From Planctomycetaceae bacterium (lineage in GTDB: Bacteria; Planctomycetota; Planctomycetia; Pirellulales; Thermoguttaceae): a stretch of 7,461 bases of DNA. Made by a program: the position numbers and the translations under genes. Below, one piece after another: positions 1 to 5,537 of the stretch (its first letter is position 1; each line of letters starts with the position of its first letter). The stretch covers positions 1-7,461 of the forward strand of contig JAITQJ010000055.1 in NCBI GenBank assembly GCA_031288955.1. The letters run 5' to 3'. The notes beneath the pieces are model-generated. The model ran no database searches, was not told the origin of the DNA, and was given only the letters and a program-made list of their open reading frames with translations.

Positions 1-1
1 T

Positions 2-193
2 AAAACACGGGACGAAATGCCTCTAAATACCCCTGAAAAAGACGTACCCGAATCGATACCTGAACACGCCGGAATGGCGGTGAAACGGGCTGAAGTCAAA
101 ATAGGCAGTATAGCCGCAAGTCAAGATAATTCAATGCCTTGCGACGTAACTTCTTATGGTGTAAGGACTTACACTGCGCCCAGCAGGACTTGA
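2..193 (+). CDS. Possible 3' end of an unidentified protein (left-truncated)
   Basis: This reading frame is open from the left edge to a TGA at 191-193, giving 63 codons with no visible start. The peptide is hydrophilic and rich in Glu, Lys, Asp and Pro at first (for example TPEKDVPESIPEHAG). Purines predominate at first codon positions, as in real coding DNA. It resembles no family I recognise. Against it, the last 19 bases overlap the 3' end of a tRNA on the opposite strand, and the final 20 residues look uncharacteristic. It is either the C-terminal tail of a gene lying mostly outside the window or a chance open frame. Confidence 0.3.
   Translation, partial: KTRDEMPLNTPEKDVPESIPEHAGMAVKRAEVKIGSIAASQDNSMPCDVTSYGVRTYTAPSRT
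159..174 (-). terminator. Short palindrome flush with the tRNA-Arg 3' end
   Basis: GTGTAAG at 159-165 and CTTACAC at 168-174 are perfect inverted repeats. As RNA this would be a 6-bp stem with a 4-base loop. The palindrome begins at the first base after the tRNA discriminator position. It could be a trailer stem that guides 3' processing or terminates tRNA transcription. No T-run follows it on the minus strand, so a classical intrinsic terminator is not supported. Confidence 0.3.
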
Positions 194-248
194 ACCTGCA
201 ACCTACGGATTAGAAATCCGTTGCTCTATCCAATTGAGCTATGAGCGC
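175..248 (-). tRNA. tRNA-Arg (anticodon UCU)
   Basis: Read on the minus strand, this 74-base segment folds into a complete cloverleaf. The acceptor stem is GCGCTCA paired with TGGGCGC (one G-U pair), with discriminator A. The D arm is GCTC...GAGC. The anticodon stem is ACGGA/TCCGT around the loop TTTCTAA, which gives anticodon TCT, reading AGA and AGG. The variable loop is short, and the T arm is GCAGG/CCTGC around TTCAAGT. CCA is not encoded, because the next bases are GTG, so it must be added by nucleotidyltransferase. The gene lies 74 bases downstream of the helicase stop codon on the same strand and has its own -10 box. Confidence 0.97.
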
Positions 249-267
249 AAAAAAAATCCGGCAAAGA

Positions 268-273
268 ATTATA
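268..273 (-). promoter_or_regulatory. -10 box of the tRNA-Arg promoter
   Basis: On the minus strand a perfect TATAAT lies at 273-268, about 20 bases before the first tRNA base, so transcription would start near 261 with a short leader. No good -35 hexamer is seen 16-18 bases upstream. A run of eight T's on the minus strand (256-249) directly precedes the mature 5' end. The rest of the 249-322 spacer shows nothing else. Confidence 0.55.
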
Positions 274-322
274 CCTTTCACAGGCGAATAGAACATAAAT
301 TCAAAGCACCACTGTCCGCTTT

Positions 323-2689
323 TTATAACGCATTACGCACCCGGCGAACCCGCTTGCTAAACACCGGCTTCGTCTCCGCCGGTACTGCCTCCGTCTCGCC
401 CTCCAATGTCACATTCGGGTCGTGCGGCTTTGTAAAACTCTCAAATCCCTTCAATTCCGTCCGCTTCAAAAGTTTATCAATCCGCATCTCAATTCGAGTT
501 AGTTCCGAACCTTCCTGAACCGTAACAAATGTGTACGCCACTCCCTCACGTCCCATCCGTCCCGTCCGTCCAACCCGATGTATGTAATCATCGCAAAACT
601 GCGGTATATCGTAATTGATTATGTGCGAAATACCTGAAACATCAATACCCCGTCCGACAACATCCGTCGCCACCAAGTACCGTATTTTTCCGTTCCGAAC
701 ACGTGTCATCACCGTATCCCGCTCGCCCTGCGGCAGGTCGCCGTGTATTGCCGCCAGATTCTCGAACTTCTTCGATAAATGACGCGCTAACCGGTCTGCA
801 CCCCGCTTCGTCCGCGTGAAAATAATCGCCTGCTGCGGTTCCTGTTCCCGAAGCAAATGCACCAACGCTTCAAACTTGCGCTCAGGGTCAACTGTAACAT
901 AAAACTGTTCTATCGTTTCCACCGCGACATTTTTATTCGAGAAGTCCAGCACTTCCGGCGACTTCATATACCGTTCGGCAAGCCGCACCACCGGCGGCGG
1001 AAGCGTCGCACTAAACAGCAGCGTTTGACGTTCAGGCGAAGTCTTTTTCAATATCTTTTCAATGTCCGGGCGGAAACCAATGTCCAACATTCTATCGGCT
1101 TCATCAAGGACAACCCAACGGAGAAAATCAAGCGTCAGAAATCCCCGGCGCATTAAATCAAGTATCCGTCCCGGCGTACCGACAATAACGTCGATGCCGT
1201 TTCGCAGCCGTTCGATTTGTTTGCCGAGCGGTTTGCCGCCGTAACAAGCCGTGATGCGAATGTCTCTGCCGTATGATAACCGGACGGCTTCGTCCCGCAC
1301 CTGAACGGCAAGTTCCCGCGTCGGAACGAGAATCATCGCAACGGGGTCATTGCCCGGCGGACAACTTTCGATACCTTCGATAATCGGGATACAGAACGCC
1401 GCCGTTTTACCGGTACCCGTTTGGGCTTGTCCCATCAAATCGCCGCCTTCGCGGACTTTCTGAAACACGCCGGCTTGAATCGGTGTCGGTTCGAGATAAC
1501 GGACGACTTTCAACGCTTCGAGCATCGCATCAGATACGCCGAGAGCGGCGAAACCATTGGCTTCGGCTTCGATGTCGGCGGGGTCAAAGCGGCGGTGTTC
1601 GGGAACAATGCCCGTATCAATCGGGTCAATCGCTTCGCTGCGTTCCTTTAGAGCAGGACGCGGTGCCGGCTGGGGTTTAGGACGCTGTTCCCGATGGTGT
1701 TGGTGTTCATCGCGGTTCTGCGGAACCGTTTGCACAGGCACGGCGACAGCGGCTTTCGGCTTTCGCCTGTTTGTTTCGTTGAATGAATCTGCTGCCGTTT
1801 CTCCGGTACCGCTGTCTCTTGCTTTGAGTACCGGTTTTTCCAGTTCCCTCGCAGGAACATTGCGGACAGGAGTATTGCGAAGGGTTTTTCTGAGCGGACG
1901 TTTGCCGGGAACAGCACCGGATTCCGGCGGCGAATCCTGCCCTTTGCCGGTTGGTTTGGGCGGTTCTTTAGCGGAAGTTTTAACGGGTTCTTTTGCTGCC
2001 GTATTTTTGATGAGCGGGACGTACTCTAATCTTTCAGGGTCCCAGACGACTTGCTCCCGATGCAGGGAGTTGGGGGCAGCGGTTCGCGCAGACATCTTGA
2101 TAGCCGGCGGCAGAGAATTGACCGGCGGCGCACTACGGGGTTCGGCATTACGAGGGACGGCATTATCTTCGGGGGGAGCCGTTTTGCGCTGATTATTTTG
2201 TTGATTATTGTTTTTTCGCGGCTCCCGGACATTACTTTTGCCTGAAAATTTTGCACTGCGGCTGCTCTGTCCCGCTTTGGGGGCAAAGACAACGGGTTCG
2301 CCTTTGAGGTCAGCCTTCATTGCTGTCCGTCCGTAACTCGGCAGATTCAAATCGTCATCGTCATCTTCAATGACGTTGGGCGGCAGCGGGGAGACCGCTG
2401 CGGCTGGAATCGGCGAAGACGGACGTTTTTTCCGGGCTGGACGAGTTCTGCCGCTACTGCGTACTGTTTCGTTCTCTGCTTTATCGGCACTGCGGTTTCC
2501 GCTGCTGTTATTGGACTCTGCTTCTTCGACGAAGTCCCAGCGGAAACGGTCAACGTAACTTTCACCCCGGTTCTCTGCTCCCTTTCGGACAGACCGCCGA
2601 AAAGTTCCTTTCGTTTTACGCGGTGTTTTGTGTTGTTCGCCGTCCGGTGCTGCGGACTGCTGCTTTGGCTGCCTTCTGTTATCTGCCAT
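323..2689 (-). CDS. DEAD-box ATP-dependent RNA helicase with long disordered N-terminal extension
   Basis: This is a superfamily 2 RNA helicase (DEAD-box, RhlE/DeaD-like) that uses ATP to unwind short RNA duplexes, probably in ribosome assembly or mRNA turnover in the cytoplasm. Taking the ATG at 2689 gives 788 residues. The core is complete: F380 and Q405 of the Q motif, AQTGTGKT 422-429, PTRELA 456-461, TPGR 505-508, DEAD 529-532, SAT 560-562, IIFTRTKRG 622-630, ATDVVGRGID 674-683 and HRVGRTGR 704-711. Most bacterial relatives are 370-600 residues with a C-terminal extension. Here about 375 mostly low-complexity residues rich in Pro, Arg, Lys, Ser and Glu lie before the core, with five Asp at 109-113, and the tail after the core is short. 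The start is uncertain. A TTG at 2743 in the same frame, behind a strong Shine-Dalgarno-like sequence, would add 18 mostly hydrophobic residues. I prefer 2689 because that extra stretch does not resemble the hydrophilic tail. Confidence 0.95.
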   Translation of the reverse strand: MADNRRQPKQQSAAPDGEQHKTPRKTKGTFRRSVRKGAENRGESYVDRFRWDFVEEAESNNSSGNRSADKAENETVRSSGRTRPARKKRPSSPIPAAAVSPLPPNVIEDDDDDLNLPSYGRTAMKADLKGEPVVFAPKAGQSSRSAKFSGKSNVREPRKNNNQQNNQRKTAPPEDNAVPRNAEPRSAPPVNSLPPAIKMSARTAAPNSLHREQVVWDPERLEYVPLIKNTAAKEPVKTSAKEPPKPTGKGQDSPPESGAVPGKRPLRKTLRNTPVRNVPARELEKPVLKARDSGTGETAADSFNETNRRKPKAAVAVPVQTVPQNRDEHQHHREQRPKPQPAPRPALKERSEAIDPIDTGIVPEHRRFDPADIEAEANGFAALGVSDAMLEALKVVRYLEPTPIQAGVFQKVREGGDLMGQAQTGTGKTAAFCIPIIEGIESCPPGNDPVAMILVPTRELAVQVRDEAVRLSYGRDIRITACYGGKPLGKQIERLRNGIDVIVGTPGRILDLMRRGFLTLDFLRWVVLDEADRMLDIGFRPDIEKILKKTSPERQTLLFSATLPPPVVRLAERYMKSPEVLDFSNKNVAVETIEQFYVTVDPERKFEALVHLLREQEPQQAIIFTRTKRGADRLARHLSKKFENLAAIHGDLPQGERDTVMTRVRNGKIRYLVATDVVGRGIDVSGISHIINYDIPQFCDDYIHRVGRTGRMGREGVAYTFVTVQEGSELTRIEMRIDKLLKRTELKGFESFTKPHDPNVTLEGETEAVPAETKPVFSKRVRRVRNAL

Positions 2690-2755
2690 CGGGTCTCTGT
2701 AAAAATAGACAATCCAGCACATTATCGCAAATAAATGCAGCAATTACTAGTCCCC

Positions 2756-2763
2756 CCTCCTTT
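2756..2763 (-). promoter_or_regulatory. Strong Shine-Dalgarno-like sequence upstream of the helicase
   Basis: The minus strand reads AAAGGAGG followed by four more G's, an almost perfect complement to the 16S rRNA 3' end. It stands 12 bases before the TTG at 2743, which is in frame with the helicase, and much too far from the ATG at 2689. The ATG itself has only a weak AGAGA upstream. The site either makes the TTG the true start, despite loose spacing, or serves some other purpose in the leader. Confidence 0.4.
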
Positions 2764-2786
2764 ATGCGGTTTACGCAAATGTCAGA

Positions 2787-2815
2787 GTTGCCATCGGTTG
2801 CCATCGCAAGATGGC
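2787..2815 (-). repeat. Tandem 10-bp repeat with alternative hairpins in the helicase leader
   Basis: On the plus strand GTTGCCATCG occurs twice head to tail (2787-2796 and 2797-2806). The second copy is followed by an inverted match, so GCCATC 2800-2805 and GATGGC 2810-2815 form a 6-bp stem with a four-base loop. In RNA read from the minus strand the GCCATC element comes first and can pair with either of two GATGGC copies, but not both. If transcription starts near 2811, as the candidate promoter suggests, part of the first element lies at or before the start site, so the role may instead be in DNA. Confidence 0.45.
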
Positions 2816-2817
2816 GG

Positions 2818-2846
2818 GGTATAGCAAAATACGTCACTTTTTACAA
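2818..2846 (-). promoter_or_regulatory. Candidate promoter of the helicase gene
   Basis: On the minus strand TTGTAA (2846-2841) and TATACC (2823-2818) are separated by exactly 17 bases. Each matches four of six positions of the sigma-70 consensus. The start would be near 2811, giving a leader of about 120 bases before the ATG at 2689. The region is A/T-rich. The match is moderate and other start sites in this spacer are possible. Confidence 0.35.
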
Positions 2847-2991
2847 AATTTTACACTTTTTTCCGGTCTCTGCATTATTCTGCAACATCAGCACGGCATC
2901 GGACTTGTTTTTGTTATTCATATAACTTGTTTAATTTCAATAGGTTATATTAAAATTCCGAAGTCTCTTCTGTTCGGCACGAGATATGCTG

Positions 2992-2997
2992 TATAAT
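2992..2997 (+). promoter_or_regulatory. -10 box upstream of the PEP-CTERM gene
   Basis: A perfect TATAAT stands at 2992-2997, preceded by A/T-rich DNA. No convincing -35 hexamer is present at the usual distance: 2969-2974 reads TCTGTT. The start would be near 3004, leaving a leader of about 86 bases that contains two hairpins before the start codon at 3090. Confidence 0.45.
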
Positions 2998-3020
2998 ACT
3001 AATAGAGGAAGTTTGTTTTT

Positions 3021-3059
3021 CTGCGGTGCAATACGCTGCCGCAGGGGCTTCCAGCCCCT
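3021..3059 (+). promoter_or_regulatory. Two consecutive hairpins in the PEP-CTERM gene leader
   Basis: CTGCGG 3021-3026 pairs with CCGCAG 3039-3044, with further GC/GC pairing inside. Then AGGGGCT 3043-3049 pairs perfectly with AGCCCCT 3053-3059 around the loop TCC. The stems share two bases (3043-3044), so they compete at their junction. Just downstream, CTCC (3058-3061) and CCTT (3068-3071) can each pair with part of the Shine-Dalgarno AAGGAG at 3077-3082. This could be a translation-control leader or a copy of a dispersed palindromic element. The window contains only one copy. Confidence 0.45.
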
Positions 3060-3089
3060 CCAGTCACCCTTTTTACAAGGAGTAAGCAA

Positions 3090-4043
3090 ATGGACACTAT
3101 CACGAACAAACCTAACGTCTCTCTGTTGAGAGGCAGTTCCTTCACCGCCGCCGCACTGGTACTTTGTGCCTTCTGCCTGCCCGGCAGTGTTCCCGTGAAC
3201 GCTGGTTATGATGGGGGTAGTCTCGTCGATAATTGGATTAACGTTTCCAATTATATGCAAACGCTGGAAGGTCAGGACGCAGTGTACACCATTGACGACG
3301 GCGAGCGGAGCGTTAATTACGAGTTCAAGTATGATGACAAGTACATCTACGGGAAGGCAACGAGTGCTATGGCATACCTGCCGCGTTATTTGCAGGAGTA
3401 CAATAGGCTGATTAGTGAAGGTTATACGCACGAACAAATCATCGACCCACTCAGCGATGCAGGGAAGCAGTGGCGGGACGCAGACCGTCTGGTTTCGGGG
3501 GTGATAGCGATGGCTCTCGACACCAATCAGGCGGCTGTGTTGGTGCAGCACGGCGGTGATAAGGTTTATTCAGGATTGAGCACAGGTTTTGATTATGATG
3601 ACATCAATCCGTGGAATGCAGGTGATGCTTATTATGTTGCGGATATGAGTAACGAAGATGCGGCCAGCAATATGGGACCGTGGGGGAATCACTCCAGGGA
3701 GTTAGACGGAATCATCACCGATGATACCGCAACATCTTCCTGGGACGTTTGGAATAACGCAGCGGAAGATGGTTCTAATTCGTTCTTTGACGGTTCGATG
3801 CAGTCCTACTACGACTTTGAACGTAACAACGCCTTTTACTTTGCGATAGACCGTTCGTTACTCGGCGGCAGTACGTTTTACCTTATCGCGAGTATATTGC
3901 AACAACAGGAAAGTGAACACTATTTGACATTCGGCGATGAAATAACGATTACTGTAACAGGCGTAGCCTCGCCGGAACCGGCAACGCTTTTGCTTTTCGG
4001 TTTGGGTGTTTCCGCCCTTGCCGTTGCCCGCCGCCGGAAATAG
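3090..4043 (+). CDS. Secreted PEP-CTERM sorting-domain protein of unknown function
   Basis: The 317-residue product is exported and then handled by an exosortase, which recognises the C-terminal tail. The start is firm: AAGGAG at 3077-3082 lies 7 bases before the ATG. Residues 1-38 form a signal peptide with a long n-region, a hydrophobic core around 18-31 and a likely cut after VNA (38). The tail has SPEP at 294-297, a hydrophobic helix at about 299-313 and the basic end RRRK at 314-317, the standard PEP-CTERM arrangement. The mature part (39-293) is acidic and rich in Tyr, Trp, Asp and Asn, and matches no domain I recognise. Such proteins are usually anchored at the surface or in exopolysaccharide. 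No exosortase or glycan gene is nearby. The gene appears monocistronic, with its own -10 box and a hairpin after the stop. Confidence 0.93.
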   Translation: MDTITNKPNVSLLRGSSFTAAALVLCAFCLPGSVPVNAGYDGGSLVDNWINVSNYMQTLEGQDAVYTIDDGERSVNYEFKYDDKYIYGKATSAMAYLPRYLQEYNRLISEGYTHEQIIDPLSDAGKQWRDADRLVSGVIAMALDTNQAAVLVQHGGDKVYSGLSTGFDYDDINPWNAGDAYYVADMSNEDAASNMGPWGNHSRELDGIITDDTATSSWDVWNNAAEDGSNSFFDGSMQSYYDFERNNAFYFAIDRSLLGGSTFYLIASILQQQESEHYLTFGDEITITVTGVASPEPATLLLFGLGVSALAVARRRK

Positions 4044-4057
4044 TTTACTACCACTGC

Positions 4058-4109
4058 CTTGCGATAGCGGTTCTGAATGTAACTGTTTACACGTCAGAAC
4101 CGCCGCAAG
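4058..4109. terminator. Long hairpin between convergent genes, probable bidirectional terminator
   Basis: Three nested stems stack into one arm: CTTGCG 4058-4063 with CGCAAG 4104-4109, GCGGTTCTGA 4067-4076 with TCAGAACCGC 4094-4103, and TGTAA 4078-4082 with TTACA 4087-4091, around the loop CTGT. That is 21 base pairs with small interior bulges. The hairpin begins 15 bases after the PEP-CTERM stop and ends 7 bases from the winged-helix stop, so it serves the 3' ends of both genes. Neither strand has a T-run after the stem, so it may act with Rho or as an RNA-stabilising end. Confidence 0.7.
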
Positions 4110-4116
4110 AGGAGAG

Positions 4117-4422
4117 TTATTCCGTCACTAACCGGTAGCCTCTGCGGGTTATTGTTTCAGTCCGCAGCGGGATTTTACCTGCCCGGATTTCTTTGCGTGC
4201 CTGCGCAATGCACTGCCGCAATGCTCCTTCGTCAACCTCGTCATCAAATATCACATCTTGGCGAACGTCTTCTTTCGACAGCGTTTTATCTTCGGCAGAA
4301 TATAATTCCTGCAACAAACGATACGTCTGCGGTGAAAACCAGCAGCGTCTGTTTTGCCAACCGATGACGGAATCATCACAAAAAGTTATCTCCGGCGGCA
4401 GACGGACTTCCTGCGCCGTCAT
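4117..4422 (-). CDS. Stand-alone winged-helix DNA-binding protein (OmpR/PhoB C-terminal type)
   Basis: The 101-residue product resembles the effector domain of OmpR-family response regulators (Trans_reg_C). It has FSPQTYRLLQELYSAED at 29-45, corresponding to the usual 'L(T)xxEfrLLxxL' helix, then SKEDVRQDVIF at 49-59. The predicted recognition helix follows, at about 65-82 (EGALRQCIAQARKEIR and beyond), and the wing is ITRRGYRLV at 91-99. There is no receiver domain: reading upstream of the ATG, the frame meets a stop at 4491-4489 after 22 codons. It probably binds DNA as a small regulator, but target and signal are unknown. The ATG has no clear Shine-Dalgarno. It lies 144 bases downstream of the HI0074-like gene on the same strand, with a candidate promoter between them, and converges on the PEP-CTERM gene. 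Confidence 0.8.
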   Translation of the reverse strand: MTAQEVRLPPEITFCDDSVIGWQNRRCWFSPQTYRLLQELYSAEDKTLSKEDVRQDVIFDDEVDEGALRQCIAQARKEIRAGKIPLRTETITRRGYRLVTE

Positions 4423-4464
4423 ATCGAGGCCAGAGGCAACGCACGACGGCGTTGAGACAGTTCC

Positions 4465-4492
4465 ATTATTACCTGTTTTACGGCAGCGTCAA
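4465..4492 (-). promoter_or_regulatory. Candidate promoter of the winged-helix gene
   Basis: On the minus strand TTGACG (4492-4487) and AATAAT (4470-4465) are separated by 16 bases. The -35 box matches five of six consensus positions. Transcription would start near 4458, giving a leader of about 35 bases. The remainder of the 4423-4566 spacer shows no gene. Confidence 0.45.
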
Positions 4493-4566
4493 GCGTCCGC
4501 CGTATTTTTTTCAATCGCAAAGGAGTTAGGACTGCTGGATACTAAATACAGTATTCCGATGGTGTT

Positions 4567-5001
4567 TTAAGCAGCCCGGCGGCGTTCGTTTTGAACACGG
4601 CGGATACAAGTATGCAGAAGTTCGCCGGCATCTGTAACAAAAGCCGATGCCTTTTCAAAAGTCCGCAGCGCAACCTGACTCGTCTGCGACAAATGTTCGC
4701 AATCGAGGTATTCTAACCAGTTCGCTGCATTACTGATAACGCCTTCGGCAGCCGCCGTCCGTATCAGTTCTTCCGGGGTTTTACCGGCAACGGCTTGCAG
4801 TCCCCGCCGTTCGGTTAGTTGCAGTTCAATCATCTGCCGGCAGACCCGAAATGTCAGATTGAAATTCTGCACGACCGAGGCAATCAAGACGCTTTTGAAT
4901 TCGATATTGAGGCTCTGAAACTCTCCGCTGCGGGAGTATTTAATGGCGGTTTCCAATGTCTGGATTGCCTTTTTCAGTTTGTCGGAATTACGTTTATCCA
5001 T
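4567..5001 (-). CDS. HI0074-like nucleotidyltransferase substrate-binding / HEPN-type protein, motif lost
   Basis: This 144-residue helical protein resembles the HI0074 family (NTase_sub_bind, PF08780). Members normally pair with a small MNT-type nucleotidyltransferase encoded next door and are relatives of HEPN RNases of toxin-antitoxin pairs. The matching parts are the N-terminal helix with KLKKAIQTLETAIKY (8-22), the central helix VVQNFNLTFRVCRQMIELQL (43-62), TPEELIRTAAAEGVI (75-89) and NWLEYLD (94-100). Family members then carry an R-N-x3-H-x-Y motif. Here the aligned stretch is CEHLSQTSQ (101-109), so Arg, His and Tyr all appear replaced. The start has a good ribosome site: GGGAG at 5013-5009, 7 bases before the ATG. 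The gene follows the lipoprotein gene by 42 bases and is probably in its operon. No partner nucleotidyltransferase is in the window. A binding role without catalysis is an inference. Confidence 0.8.
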   Translation of the reverse strand: MDKRNSDKLKKAIQTLETAIKYSRSGEFQSLNIEFKSVLIASVVQNFNLTFRVCRQMIELQLTERRGLQAVAGKTPEELIRTAAAEGVISNAANWLEYLDCEHLSQTSQVALRTFEKASAFVTDAGELLHTCIRRVQNERRRAA

Positions 5002-5043
5002 TATCTTTCTCCCTTCAGAGCAAATTAAAGTTGACGCAGTTAT

Positions 5044-5430
5044 TTACCGCTGCGGATTCCAAGCCGGTATCGATTGCGAACTTTTCAGTTCTGCCGGCGG
5101 CACTGTGCTTCCGCCGTCCTCCGGTATCTCTATCGTCGGCAATTCAAAGGGCGGAGCATTATCGATTTTGTCTTTTTCCTTTGATTTTTTCGGCTTCCGC
5201 TGAAAAACCGGCGGCAGAATACCGGTATCCTGCGAAGAATCTTCCTGCGAATGACCGCCCCGCAAATCGGCATTTTCCCGCTGCAAGTCTGTTAGTTTGG
5301 CGTGTGTAACATAAAGGGCGTTTTCAAGCCGCCGGTTTTCCTGCAACAGCATTGATTGATGAACGCAAGGCTGCGCACAGCCGGCGGTAAAAAGTCCGAA
5401 CAACGATAAGGCAAAAAAAACGCGGCGCAT
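5044..5430 (-). CDS. Small coiled-coil lipoprotein of unknown function
   Basis: The 128-residue product begins with a short basic n-region and hydrophobic stretch (MRRVFFALSLFGLF) ending in the lipobox TAGC, so Cys18 is the predicted lipidated residue after signal peptidase II cleavage. No Asp at +2 is present (it is Ala), which would suit outer-membrane placement under the E. coli rule. Residues about 27-57 form a heptad-like coiled coil rich in Leu, Gln, Glu and Arg (LLQENRRLENAL, LTDLQRENADL), so it probably oligomerises. The rest is low-complexity, Lys/Pro/Glu-rich and likely disordered. Short coiled-coil lipoproteins of this design occur in planctomycetes, but I cannot assign a function. 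It is the first gene after a good minus-strand promoter. A weak GGA precedes the ATG. Confidence 0.85.
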   Translation of the reverse strand: MRRVFFALSLFGLFTAGCAQPCVHQSMLLQENRRLENALYVTHAKLTDLQRENADLRGGHSQEDSSQDTGILPPVFQRKPKKSKEKDKIDNAPPFELPTIEIPEDGGSTVPPAELKSSQSIPAWNPQR

Positions 5431-5456
5431 TGTATTTTCCGTGATTCTTAAGCCGG

Positions 5457-5485
5457 ATAGTAACGTTTTCGGTATAAACAGTCAA
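5457..5485 (-). promoter_or_regulatory. Promoter of the lipoprotein / HI0074-like operon
   Basis: On the minus strand TTGACT (5485-5480) and TACTAT (5462-5457) are separated by exactly 17 bases. Each hexamer matches five of six consensus positions. Start would be near 5450, about 20 bases before the ATG at 5430. Confidence 0.6.
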
Positions 5486-5508
5486 GGGAAAAAACAGAGA
5501 AAACGACG

Positions 5509-5537
5509 TTGACGCAGGGCGGTAAAAAGAGTAAACT
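5509..5537 (+). promoter_or_regulatory. Candidate promoter of the efflux adaptor gene
   Basis: TTGACG (5509-5514) and TAAACT (5532-5537) are separated by 17 bases, the latter matching four of six positions. The start would fall near 5544, leaving a very short leader that includes the AGAGG ribosome site. A TATAAA at 5473-5478 is an alternative without a visible -35 box. The site lies back to back with the lipoprotein promoter, so a regulator bound here could affect both directions. Confidence 0.4.

Noticed and set aside
249..256. Run of eight A's (T's on the minus strand) as a helicase terminator
   Set aside because: No stem precedes the T-run on the minus strand, and it lies between the tRNA -10 box and the mature tRNA end.
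1557..2192. Long plus-strand open frame (211 codons) across the helicase N-terminal region
   Set aside because: It is antisense to the helicase extension, whose biased codon content keeps opposite frames open. The product is a low-complexity Gly/Ser/Arg string with no start signal.
2811..2996. Small hydrophobic plus-strand frame (61 codons) in the divergent spacer
   Set aside because: There is no ribosome site, the DNA is A/T-rich and overlaps promoter elements of both flanking genes, and hydrophobic translations are expected from such DNA.
2937..3551. Minus-strand open frame of 204 codons over the PEP-CTERM gene start
   Set aside because: It opposes a gene with a strong ribosome site, signal peptide and sorting tail, has no ribosome site of its own, and runs through the hairpins of the leader.
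4193..4570. Plus-strand open frame of 125 codons opposite the winged-helix gene
   Set aside because: It is antisense to a recognisable domain and its product shows no family features.
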